From Vibrio tubiashii (GTDB lineage: Bacteria; Pseudomonadota; Gammaproteobacteria; Enterobacterales; Vibrionaceae), in contig NZ_CP117029.1 of assembly GCF_028551255.1 (NCBI RefSeq), positions 1,240,001-1,304,000 on the forward strand: 64,000 nucleotides of DNA, given 5' to 3'. The position numbers were made by a program, and so were the translations under genes. Under the pieces are notes generated by a model that did no database searches, was not told the origin of the DNA, and saw only the letters and a program-made list of their open reading frames with translations. Below, in pieces: positions 54,623 through 62,977 of the stretch (positions are counted from its first letter, which is position 1; each line of letters starts with the position of its first letter).

Positions 54623-56104
54623 TTGACTAAGATGATACCTAAGCTTGTCGCGAAATTTTCGATTAATCAGATGTTGGTGATTTCGCATCTGTTACTGGTC
54701 GTTATTTTGGTCACTGGCTTTAGCTATACGCGTTACCAAAGTGAATGGCACCGCCATATCGATTATTCTGCATCAATCGCCAAGCTCACCTTAGCGCCGC
54801 ATATTCCTTTGATATCGAGCTCCGTTGCCGGAATCAACTACGCCAACCTCACTATGCCAAGCACTAAGCAAATGCTAGCGTCGATTGATGATCTGGAGTT
54901 CTTGGAGATTGCAGGACGTTCTGACTATTCCGATCAAAAAGTCCAAATACGTTTTTTTAAACGTTTTGATTACCTCTGGCGTGCAGATGTAAAACAGGAA
55001 GAGATTACTGAGCATGAGATAAAGCTCAATTCATTAAAAGCTCAAATTGAAGCGACGGGCACTGACAACGTTATTAAACACAAAAAGCTGGTGTTTATTG
55101 AAAACAGAATTAAACGTGAGCATGAAGCTTTAGTCGAAAGCCTTTACGTCAATGATAATGTCTTCATACCTTGGAGTAAGCCAGAAACAACCACAGACTC
55201 CTACTACCTTGACGAGGAGTTGTGCACCCTTAACGTCGTTTTACCTTTGATCAATAAAAACGGTGGTGAGGTATGGGCAGTATTTGATGCGAGTGATCTG
55301 ACGCAACTACAGCGCTCATTAATTGAAGAGATTATTGCTGAGGCCATCGTCGCGCTTGCCATTTCTTTGATATTAATCGGCTGGGTTTCTCATTGGATAG
55401 TTTCCCCCTTGAAGTCTCTCGCTGAACATATGCGCTCAGGAGAATCGAATAGTGATCTTAAAGATTTTACCGAACTGAACCGAAGTGATGAGATTGGTCA
55501 GTTGGCACGAGCTTATCAAGGTTTGCTGATTAAGCTCGATAACCAACTAAATATCTTGCGCACTAAATCGGATACTGACCCACTGACAGGACTTGGCTCG
55601 CGACATAAGTACTCTCGGACTGCGACGCCGTTTTTAAAACGTCATCTTGCTAAAGGTAACTATGTTGGCTTGATTGTGTGTGATGTTGATAATTTTAAAG
55701 CCTTTAACGATATCTATGGGCATACGGAAGGCGACAACGCGTTATCTCAGGTTGGGAAAAAGATCAAACAACTGGCGCGAGACTCTGATTTAGCTTTTCG
55801 TTATGGGGGAGAAGAATTTGTTATTTTCTGTGCTAGGCCAGAAGCGGAGCAGCTTACCAACTTTACTGAACGTTTAAGGCGCGAAATTGAAGGCATGGCT
55901 ATCACCCATCAAGGAAACCAACCTTATGGCATTGTCACCATCTCTGTCGGGGGAGCGATAGCCGAAAGGCAGAATATGTATCAAGGTTTCAATACCCATC
56001 AAGAGTTGCAAGAAGCGATGTTTAACGTCGCAGACAAAGCCTTGTATGAGTGCAAACAAAGTGGTCGCAACAAAGTGATTTGGTCGAGTAAGCTCGACAA
56101 ATAA
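54623..56104 (+). CDS. Membrane diguanylate cyclase (HAMP-GGDEF)
   Basis: A 493-residue protein with an N-terminal membrane helix (QMLVISHLLLVVILVTGFSY), a ~190-residue periplasmic sensor region, a second helix near 235-260, HAMP, and a C-terminal GGDEF domain. The active site reads RYGGEEFVIF, and RDSD five residues before it is an intact inhibitory I-site, so it should make cyclic-di-GMP with feedback control. Start is TTG 54623 or the ATG at 54632. Downstream terminator at 56103-56130. Confidence 0.9.
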   Translation: MTKMIPKLVAKFSINQMLVISHLLLVVILVTGFSYTRYQSEWHRHIDYSASIAKLTLAPHIPLISSSVAGINYANLTMPSTKQMLASIDDLEFLEIAGRSDYSDQKVQIRFFKRFDYLWRADVKQEEITEHEIKLNSLKAQIEATGTDNVIKHKKLVFIENRIKREHEALVESLYVNDNVFIPWSKPETTTDSYYLDEELCTLNVVLPLINKNGGEVWAVFDASDLTQLQRSLIEEIIAEAIVALAISLILIGWVSHWIVSPLKSLAEHMRSGESNSDLKDFTELNRSDEIGQLARAYQGLLIKLDNQLNILRTKSDTDPLTGLGSRHKYSRTATPFLKRHLAKGNYVGLIVCDVDNFKAFNDIYGHTEGDNALSQVGKKIKQLARDSDLAFRYGGEEFVIFCARPEAEQLTNFTERLRREIEGMAITHQGNQPYGIVTISVGGAIAERQNMYQGFNTHQELQEAMFNVADKALYECKQSGRNKVIWSSKLDK

Positions 56105-56130
56105 AATGAGCACGATATCGTGCTCATTTT
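56103..56130. terminator. Bidirectional terminator (28 bp perfect palindrome)
   Basis: AAAATGAGCACGAT and its exact complement meet without a loop spacer; A and T ends give U runs on both strands. It separates the convergent GGDEF and sugar dehydrogenase genes. Confidence 0.85.
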
Positions 56131-56132
56131 GG

Positions 56133-57212
56133 TTAACTCTCTTTGACCAAACGGTAAATCTTACCGCTATCGGTACTGAAAATAAGTTCACCATTGGGAA
56201 GCGCTTCAATATCCCTAATTCGCTCTCCAAGTTCTTCTAAAATTCTTGTTTCACCAATGATTTCGCCATCTTTGACAGTCAAGACGTTAATATGCGTTAG
56301 CTTAAGTGCGCCGGCTAAAAGCTTTCCTGATAACTCAGGGTACTTGTCCCCTCGGTAAAGAATCAGCGAGCTAGGGGCAATAGAGGGAATGTATACTTTC
56401 TTTGGAGAGCTGATCCCTTCTTTTTCAGTTGATTCTCCGACTGCAATTGGCCCCCAATATTCTTTACCGTGCGATGTTACGGGCCAACCATAGTTTGCAC
56501 CTTTCTCTATCAAGTTCACTTCGTCACCACCCCTTGGACCGTGCTCTATAGACCATAGACTTTTCTGCTTACTATCAAAAAACAGCCCTTGCGGGTTTCT
56601 ATGCCCATAGCTCCAAATCTCATCAAGCTTGCCTTCTTCAGCGATAAAAGGATTATCTTGAGCGGCGTCGCCGTTAAGTTGCAACTTGAGAATACTTCCT
56701 GCGTGTGTCGTCAGATCTTGACCATTGTCTCTTTCTCCTCGATCTCCGACACTCATGTATAAGTGGTCAGCATCAAAAGCGATTCGGCTGCCAAAATGAC
56801 GTCCACCATCAGAACCGGATCGTGTCACTAGCATCTCTTGCCACGTTGACAGCTTACCGTTTTGGTAAACGGCTTTGGCTAGTGTGGTTTCAATCGCTTT
56901 ACCAATAGATTTTGAATAGGTGATATAGATTTGTGTTGAGTCTTTAGGGGATACGGCTACGTCGAGAAGTCCTCCCTGACCAGAAACTCGTACATCTGGT
57001 ACTTTACCAATGTCTTGGTAGTGATTGTTTGTCAGATCTAGTACACCAATCGTGCCATTTTTTTCACTGACAATCACTTTGTTGTCGCCTAAATAGCTGA
57101 TTCCCCAAGGCACATTAAGGCCTACCACCAGAGGTTCTGCATACCAAGTATTGGCAACTGCGCTTGAGATAGAGAGTAAACCGATAGCGAGAAAAGTAAG
57201 GGGCTTTTTCAT
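56133..57212 (-). CDS. PQQ-dependent aldose sugar dehydrogenase (YliI/Asd-type)
   Basis: A 359-residue periplasmic beta-propeller enzyme oxidising aldoses with PQQ as cofactor. Signal peptide to about SAVA; then VPWGISYLGDNKVIVSEKNGTI, GRHFGSRIAFDADHLYMSVGDRG (region of the catalytic His and cofactor site), SYGHRNPQGLFFD and EHGPRGGDEVNLIEKGANYGWP, all family hallmarks. Full length. No PQQ synthesis genes are visible in this window. Confidence 0.9.
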   Translation of the reverse strand: MKKPLTFLAIGLLSISSAVANTWYAEPLVVGLNVPWGISYLGDNKVIVSEKNGTIGVLDLTNNHYQDIGKVPDVRVSGQGGLLDVAVSPKDSTQIYITYSKSIGKAIETTLAKAVYQNGKLSTWQEMLVTRSGSDGGRHFGSRIAFDADHLYMSVGDRGERDNGQDLTTHAGSILKLQLNGDAAQDNPFIAEEGKLDEIWSYGHRNPQGLFFDSKQKSLWSIEHGPRGGDEVNLIEKGANYGWPVTSHGKEYWGPIAVGESTEKEGISSPKKVYIPSIAPSSLILYRGDKYPELSGKLLAGALKLTHINVLTVKDGEIIGETRILEELGERIRDIEALPNGELIFSTDSGKIYRLVKES

Positions 57213-57327
57213 ACAAAATCCATTTTGAAATTAGCTTACCAAGCAATAGTAGCATTTCAATCCATACATTACTGTCATAAATGTTTTATCAAACAATTGC
57301 TTGATATGATCAATAAATGCGCTATTA

Positions 57328-57357
57328 TGACGATGTGTCAAAAATGACGAAGCGTCA
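57328..57357. promoter_or_regulatory. Tandem TetR operators upstream of the regulator gene
   Basis: Perfect palindrome TGACG-AAG-CGTCA at 57345-57357, plus a one-mismatch copy TGACG-ATG-TGTCA at 57328-57340; centres 17 bp apart. They lie about 90 bp before the TetR gene, suggesting autoregulation. Same motif before the MMPL operon. Confidence 0.7.
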
Positions 57358-57439
57358 TTAATGGTATTTATAACGTATGTGGTATTCGTGTTACAATAGT
57401 AAGGTTAGGGAGTAAACGACTGAGACGGATTAGATAATC

Positions 57440-58228
57440 ATGTTTGGTTTTAGCTGTAGTAAAAATGACAAAAAAGAAGGCTCTAGCTGTTCGTTTGGCT
57501 TGACCAAAAAGCAGCAGGCGATTGCAGATAGAGAGGTAGAACTCACTCTGTTAGCGAAGTCGCTTGTCCAAGAGCAAGGGTGGAGTAACTTGACGATGGA
57601 CAAGTTAACTTCAGCGAGTGCTTACTCTAAGGGCACGATTTACAATCATTTTTGCAGTAAAGAAGATGTGATTATGGCGCTGTGCATACATTCACTGAAA
57701 AGTGAGGCCGTATTGTTTGCCCGTGCTGGTGAGTTTGAAGGAAATACACGAGAAAAGGTGATTGCACTCCACGTTGGTTATCGTATTTACGCTCGCATGG
57801 AGCCAGTATTGTCAACGTGTGCGATTATGGCTAAGAGCCCTTGGGTGCTTGAGAAAGCCTCCCCTGAAAGGGTGAAAGAGCTCAATGCTCTCGAAGAACA
57901 AGTGATTGATCATGCTGACTTGCTTGTTCTTAATGGCGTAGAGCAAGGAGACTTGAAGTTTTCTCCTGGTATTGGCTCAGATGCTATCGTATTTGCCAAC
58001 TGGTCAATTGCATTTGGTTCAAATGCACTGACACAGAATGCTTCAAATAGCCACTGTATCAATCGTTTACAAGATCCTTATACCGTGCTCAATAATGCTA
58101 ATATGTTATTGGATGGACTGGCTTGGAAGCCTCTATCGACAGAGTGGGATTATCGAAAAACTTGGCGCAGAGTAGAGCAAGAGTTGTTCGCCCAAGAGAT
58201 AGATTATCTTGAGTCTGTAGGTCGTTAA
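57440..58228 (+). CDS. TetR/AcrR-family transcriptional regulator
   Basis: A 262-residue regulator, unusually long at both ends. After a Cys/Ser/Lys-rich N-terminal tail (FGFSCSKNDKKEGSSCSFG), the DNA-binding helix-turn-helix reads ELTLLAKSLVQEQGWSNLTM to SAYSKGTIYNHFCSKEDVIMAL. The ligand-binding C-terminal domain holds several cysteines. Palindromes TGACGAANCGTCA both upstream of this gene and in the following intergenic region make it the probable repressor of the MMPL operon. Inducer unknown; a lipid or hydrophobic compound is plausible. Confidence 0.88.
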   Translation: MFGFSCSKNDKKEGSSCSFGLTKKQQAIADREVELTLLAKSLVQEQGWSNLTMDKLTSASAYSKGTIYNHFCSKEDVIMALCIHSLKSEAVLFARAGEFEGNTREKVIALHVGYRIYARMEPVLSTCAIMAKSPWVLEKASPERVKELNALEEQVIDHADLLVLNGVEQGDLKFSPGIGSDAIVFANWSIAFGSNALTQNASNSHCINRLQDPYTVLNNANMLLDGLAWKPLSTEWDYRKTWRRVEQELFAQEIDYLESVGR

Positions 58229-58249
58229 GCTGAAAGCATTTCATCACCG

Positions 58250-58268
58250 AAGCCCGCAAGGGCTTTTA
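58250..58268 (+). terminator. Weak terminator after the TetR gene
   Basis: Stem AGCCC / GGGCT with a GCAA tetraloop and TTTT. Short; may be leaky, allowing some read-through into the MMPL operon. Confidence 0.55.
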
Positions 58269-58281
58269 TAATCACCATTTT

Positions 58282-58294
58282 TGACGAATCGTCA
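58282..58294. promoter_or_regulatory. TetR operator, MMPL operon upstream site
   Basis: Perfect palindrome TGACG-AAT-CGTCA, 102 bp upstream of the next copy. The same arms as at 57345 and 58384. Confidence 0.7.
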
Positions 58295-58383
58295 CATAAA
58301 GCACTAATACTCAGAATCTAATTAACAGGTTCAGGGGTTGTTACTTAAGTACCAGCATTTGCTGGTTTTTAACTAACCGCTTT

Positions 58384-58396
58384 TGACGAAACGTCA
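58384..58396. promoter_or_regulatory. TetR operator, MMPL operon proximal site
   Basis: Perfect palindrome TGACG-AAA-CGTCA ending 15 bp before the MMPL start; it would overlap the leader and block expression. Flanks TTT / CA are shared with the copy at 58282. Confidence 0.72.
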
Positions 58397-58411
58397 CAAA
58401 TGGAGAGTGTG

Positions 58412-60793
58412 ATGACTGCTCAACTTAATAATTCAAAACAGCCTTCTACTTGGCTGACCATGCCGACTCGCTTTAGCTGGTGGGTGTTACTCATAACGCT
58501 GGCGATAGTCACTGTTTCAACAATTGGAGGAAAAAATCTCTATTTTAGAGGTGATTATAATATCTTTTTCGATGGGCAAAATGCTCAATTAAGGGCGTTT
58601 GATGAGATTCAAACGACATTCGCAAAGTCAGACAATCTTGCCATCGTAATTGCCCCTGCGAGTGGTAACGTGTTTGAACCAGAGACATTAACCTTAGTTC
58701 AACAGCTTACTCAAGATGCATGGCAAGTCCCGTATTCTAGCCGTGTCGATTCTATCGCAAACTATCAACACACCGAAGCATACGAAGATGATCTTATCGT
58801 CGAAGATCTGCTACTGGAAGATTACCCTTTAACGCCAGAGCGGATTGAAAAGGTTAAACGTATTGCACTGTCAGAGCCGGTTATCAAAGGCTCTCTGATT
58901 TCGCAAAAAGGCGATGTCACAGTGGTTAACGTCACTGTCCAAATGCCTGAAATTGACGAAACGGCGGAAGTGATTGAAATCGTGACTCACATCGATCAGT
59001 TGCTAGCCAAATATCAATCTCAATATCCGCAAGTAGAATTTCATAAAGCCGGTATCATTGCTATGAACCACGCCTTTATGACCTCTGCCCAAGAAGACAG
59101 TTCAACGCTAGTGCCTACTATGCTACTGGTCATTCTTGTATTCCTAACCTTGATGCTACGTTCGTTCTTAAGTGTGGTGGCGACACTAGTCATCATCATA
59201 GGTTCTGTTGCTGCGACTATGGGACTCTCTGGCTGGGCTGGAATGTTTTTAAGTACCGCAACTGTGAATATACCCACTTTAGTGATGACGCTAGCGGTTG
59301 CAGACTGCGTGCATGTTATCGCGACCATGAGGCAAAACCTTAAGAAAGGCTACAGCAAACCTTACGCGATAGACCAAAGCGTTGCTATCAACTTTATGCC
59401 AATCGTGATTACCTCCGTCACTACGGCTATTGGTTTCTTGATGATGAACATGTCTGACTCGCCAGTGTTGCGCGATTTCGGCAACTTGGCCGCGCTTGGA
59501 GTGATGATTGCCTGTTTCTTATCGGTAACTATGCTGCCAGCCATGTTGAAACTGCTGCCTATCAAAGTCAAAGCTGTCGATGAGAAAACAGCCGCATCGC
59601 AAGACTTCATGGACATGCTTGGTGACAAAGTGGTTCGTTATCGTAAGGCGCTATTACCGATTTCTGCGTTAGTCATCGCCGTTTCTGCAAGTTTACTACC
59701 GCTGAATAAAGTGAATGATGAGTCCGTTAAGTACTTCGATTCACGCAGTGATTTCCGCCAAGCGGCAGACTTTATGGAACAGCGCATCAGTGGAATGACA
59801 AACATCAGTATTGCGGTCAAAACTGGCGAATCGCAAGGTATTGCAGATCCTACATTCCTAAAAACAATGGGAGACTTTACCAATTGGCTGCGCTTGCAAC
59901 CAGAGACTGACCATGTCGCGACCTTGTCAGACGTTTATAAGCGCCTTAATAAGAACATGCATGCCGATGACGACAGCTACTATAAGTTGCCACTGGATAG
60001 AGAGTTAGCCGCTCAGTATTTGCTACTTTATGAGATGTCATTGCCTTATGGTTTAGATCTTAACAACCAGATCAACGTCGATAAGTCATCTATCAAGCTG
60101 GTTGTGACGGTTGATAACTTAGGCAGTGTCGAGCTTGTGGAACTGGAAGAACGTATCTACAACTGGTTTGCCACTTACGCCCCTCAGTATCAGGTTGTTG
60201 CGTCTAGTCCGTCACTGATGTTTGCCCATATCGGTGAAACGAATATGGCTAGTATGTTGTCGACACTACCTATTACTTTAATCTTGATTTCCGCGCTGAT
60301 GGTGTTTGCTCTGCGTTCAACTCGCTTGGGATTGATCAGTATTGTGCCAAACATGGCGCCAGCCATTATCGGATTTGGGTTATGGGCGCTTCTATCAGGT
60401 GAAATTAACCTTGGATTATCGGTTGTCGTGACTCTGACTCTAGGCATCGTTGTCGATGATTCGGTTCACTTCTTATCTAAATATCAACGTGCACGTAAAC
60501 AAGGGCAATCTGCTGAACAAGCGGTGCGCTATGCCTTCCACACTGTCGGGCGCGCATTATGGATCACTACTGTTGTGTTAGTCGCTGGTTTCTCAGTTTT
60601 GGCTATGTCGAGCTTTAGACTTAACGCCGATATGGGCCAGCTCAGCGCCATGGTGATCTTTATTGCCCTTGTGGTCGACTTTATCTTCTTACCTGCGTTG
60701 CTGATGCGTTTTGACACCGCTAGCTACGTTGAGCAAGCAGAAAATAAGCCAGAAAAAACTCGTTCCACCCCAATCACACAACCCCAAAGCTAA
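58412..60793 (+). CDS. MMPL-type RND superfamily exporter
   Basis: A 793-residue inner-membrane transporter of the MMPL/HAE3 branch of RND exporters, which move lipids or hydrophobic molecules. Two repeats, each a membrane helix, a ~200-residue periplasmic domain and a five-helix bundle; the Asp-bearing helix motifs are LAVADCVHVIATMR in the first and VDDSVHFLSKYQRAR in the second. ATG at 58412 is preferred (GGAGAG six bases before) over 58400. First gene of a three-gene operon with a LolA-like protein and an outer-membrane barrel, an arrangement known for lipid or hopanoid-like transport. Confidence 0.87.
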   Translation: MTAQLNNSKQPSTWLTMPTRFSWWVLLITLAIVTVSTIGGKNLYFRGDYNIFFDGQNAQLRAFDEIQTTFAKSDNLAIVIAPASGNVFEPETLTLVQQLTQDAWQVPYSSRVDSIANYQHTEAYEDDLIVEDLLLEDYPLTPERIEKVKRIALSEPVIKGSLISQKGDVTVVNVTVQMPEIDETAEVIEIVTHIDQLLAKYQSQYPQVEFHKAGIIAMNHAFMTSAQEDSSTLVPTMLLVILVFLTLMLRSFLSVVATLVIIIGSVAATMGLSGWAGMFLSTATVNIPTLVMTLAVADCVHVIATMRQNLKKGYSKPYAIDQSVAINFMPIVITSVTTAIGFLMMNMSDSPVLRDFGNLAALGVMIACFLSVTMLPAMLKLLPIKVKAVDEKTAASQDFMDMLGDKVVRYRKALLPISALVIAVSASLLPLNKVNDESVKYFDSRSDFRQAADFMEQRISGMTNISIAVKTGESQGIADPTFLKTMGDFTNWLRLQPETDHVATLSDVYKRLNKNMHADDDSYYKLPLDRELAAQYLLLYEMSLPYGLDLNNQINVDKSSIKLVVTVDNLGSVELVELEERIYNWFATYAPQYQVVASSPSLMFAHIGETNMASMLSTLPITLILISALMVFALRSTRLGLISIVPNMAPAIIGFGLWALLSGEINLGLSVVVTLTLGIVVDDSVHFLSKYQRARKQGQSAEQAVRYAFHTVGRALWITTVVLVAGFSVLAMSSFRLNADMGQLSAMVIFIALVVDFIFLPALLMRFDTASYVEQAENKPEKTRSTPITQPQS

Positions 60794-60805
60794 AAGGATT
60801 TCATT

Positions 60806-61600
60806 ATGAATACTCAAACAAAATCAATGATCAAGGCAGTTGCCCTTTCAGCCATGGTTGTGTTTTCTAGCCAAGTCGTGGCTTCACCAGAGCGTGGGTT
60901 AGAAATTGCTACTGAACGTAAAGCTCGCGATGAAGGTTGGGGTGATTCGGTTGCCACAATGAAGATGATTCTAAAGAACGCTCAGGGTGAAAGCAGTACT
61001 CGTGAAATGCGCTTAAAGTCGTTCGAAATCGATGGCGATGGTGATAAAGGTCTTACCATCTTCGATCAGCCACGAGATGTGAAGGGGACTGCTTTTCTTA
61101 ACCATTCACACAGTATTGAGGCAGATGATCAATGGCTGTATTTACCTGCGTTGAAGCGTGTTAAGCGTATCTCTTCACGTAATAAGTCAGGGCCTTTTAT
61201 GGGCAGCGAATTCGCCTATGAAGATTTAAGCTCTTTTGAACTGGAGAAGTACACCTTCAACTATTTGGGCGATAAAGAGGTCAATGGCACACCAACTTAT
61301 CTGCTTGAACAGATCCCAACAGATAAGAACTCTGGTTATACCAAGCAACTTGTTTGGTTGGATAAGGAGCATTATCGCCCGCTGAAGGTTGAGTTCTATG
61401 ATCGCAAAGGCGCACTGCTAAAAACCTTGCAGTTTGACGAATACAAACAGTACCTCAGTCAGTACTGGCGCGCACATTCTATGGCAATGGTGAATCACCA
61501 AACAGGCAAAAGCACTACGCTGACCACGAGCGATCTCGATTTTCAAACTGGATTGAGAGAAAAGGATTTTGAAAAGAATGTTCTTAAGCGTGTGAAGTAA
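60806..61600 (+). CDS. Periplasmic LolA-like outer-membrane lipoprotein-sorting family protein
   Basis: A 264-residue periplasmic protein with a signal peptide ending near SQVVA and a LolA/LppX-type fold (PF17131-like): EMRLKSFEIDGDGDKGLTIF, DQWLYLPALKRVKRISS and PFMGSEFAYEDLSSF are typical of this family. It likely carries a hydrophobic cargo from the MMPL exporter to the outer membrane. 12 bp after the MMPL gene. Confidence 0.88.
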   Translation: MNTQTKSMIKAVALSAMVVFSSQVVASPERGLEIATERKARDEGWGDSVATMKMILKNAQGESSTREMRLKSFEIDGDGDKGLTIFDQPRDVKGTAFLNHSHSIEADDQWLYLPALKRVKRISSRNKSGPFMGSEFAYEDLSSFELEKYTFNYLGDKEVNGTPTYLLEQIPTDKNSGYTKQLVWLDKEHYRPLKVEFYDRKGALLKTLQFDEYKQYLSQYWRAHSMAMVNHQTGKSTTLTTSDLDFQTGLREKDFEKNVLKRVK

Positions 61601-61608
61601 GAGGCGAT

Positions 61609-62790
61609 ATGAAGGATCTATTAAGTACAACTGGCAGACTTTCTGCCAGCGCCATGTTGACCTTGTTTGCGTTACAATGTCACGCTTTTGAGTTTGCAGG
61701 ACAAGCTAATGTAGAGCATAGGCAGTTTTTCTCAGACGGTGAGCAGGGGCAGGGAAAAGGTCAGAGCTCTCTGGTTCTACAGCCTGAGTTTTACTGGCAG
61801 TTGGGAGAGAGCGCAGATTTTACCTTTACGCCTTTTTACCGTTTTGACAGTTTAGATGATGAAAGAACCCATGGCGATATCCGTGAAGCTCTCTATCTAA
61901 ACTATTGGGATGACTATGAAATTAGGGTAGGTATTGGCAAGGTATTTTGGGGAGTGACTGAATCTGCCCATTTAGTCGATGTTGTTAATCAAACTGACGC
62001 TATTGAAGCGGTTGATGGCGAAGATAAGCTCGGCCAACCTATGATTCATTTTACCTCGATCAAAGAGTGGGGAACCATAGATGCCATGGTGTTGCCTTAC
62101 TTTAGAGAGCGCACTTTTTCGGGTAAGGATGGTCGATTACGTCCTACGTTGCCGGTATCTAAAGACGCCATCTATGAATCCTCACGGGAAGAAAAACATG
62201 TCGATTTTGCGCTGAGATATTCGCAGATGTACGGTGATTGGGATGTCGGATTGAGCTATTTCCAGGGTACTAATCGTGATCCCTACTTTCGTTTGGCTGG
62301 TGGTGAAGTGAAGCCATACTATGCACAGGCGAAACAGTTTGGTCTCGATGTACAAGGTATTGTCGGCGATTGGCTGTGGAAACTTGAAACTATCTACCGA
62401 GACAGTTTCGATCACCATACGGGGCTCGTGTCCGGCTTTGAATACACCATTGTTGGCGTGTTTGATACGGTTTGGGATCTTGGTTTGATTGCTGAGTATC
62501 TCTACGATAGCCGCGGCAATAATGCTCAAACCATCGGACAAAACGACATTTTTGCAGGAACGCGTCTTGCGCTCAATGACGAAGACAGCACTGAGATTCT
62601 GTTGGGCGTCACCCAAGATCTCGATAACAGTGATGTCTACAGCGCGAAGTTGGAAGCTTCAAGTCGACTCACCAATCACTTATCTTGGACTATTGATGCC
62701 TGGTTGTTTGAAAACGAAACACCAAGCGACTTGCTTTACTTTGCTCGTAAAGATGATTTTATAGAGCTGTCGCTGGAATACTATTTTTAA
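61609..62790 (+). CDS. Outer-membrane beta-barrel protein of the MMPL operon
   Basis: A 393-residue protein with a signal peptide (to about QCHA) and many alternating hydrophobic segments; the C terminus DDFIELSLEYYF ends in Phe, the outer-membrane assembly signal. It contains RVGIGKVFWGVTESAHLVDVVNQTD, a motif seen in DUF1302-type barrels associated with MMPL exporters. Probably the outer-membrane partner. 8 bp after the LolA-like gene; a terminator follows. Confidence 0.8.
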   Translation: MKDLLSTTGRLSASAMLTLFALQCHAFEFAGQANVEHRQFFSDGEQGQGKGQSSLVLQPEFYWQLGESADFTFTPFYRFDSLDDERTHGDIREALYLNYWDDYEIRVGIGKVFWGVTESAHLVDVVNQTDAIEAVDGEDKLGQPMIHFTSIKEWGTIDAMVLPYFRERTFSGKDGRLRPTLPVSKDAIYESSREEKHVDFALRYSQMYGDWDVGLSYFQGTNRDPYFRLAGGEVKPYYAQAKQFGLDVQGIVGDWLWKLETIYRDSFDHHTGLVSGFEYTIVGVFDTVWDLGLIAEYLYDSRGNNAQTIGQNDIFAGTRLALNDEDSTEILLGVTQDLDNSDVYSAKLEASSRLTNHLSWTIDAWLFENETPSDLLYFARKDDFIELSLEYYF

Positions 62791-62834
62791 AGTGATCAGA
62801 TTCACTGTTTTTAATAGTGATCTCGATTCCAATA

Positions 62835-62864
62835 ATAAGGGGGCTGATCTAGCTCCCTTTTTGC
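62835..62864 (+). terminator. Terminator of the MMPL operon
   Basis: AAGGGGGCT pairs with AGCTCCCTT (one G-T offset) with a GATCT loop, then TTTTT. Confidence 0.8.
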
Positions 62865-62977
62865 ATTTTTTCTCCTTATCGTGCAAATAAATCCGTGTAG
62901 ACTCATTATTAATATGGATATTATAAATGTTTCTCTCACTGTGATAGAGCAGTGTATTGGGCTAAGGAAAGAGACAA

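Noticed and set aside
62182..62616. 144-codon frame antisense to the outer-membrane barrel gene
   Set aside because: Shadow of a well-supported gene; no domain or start signal.
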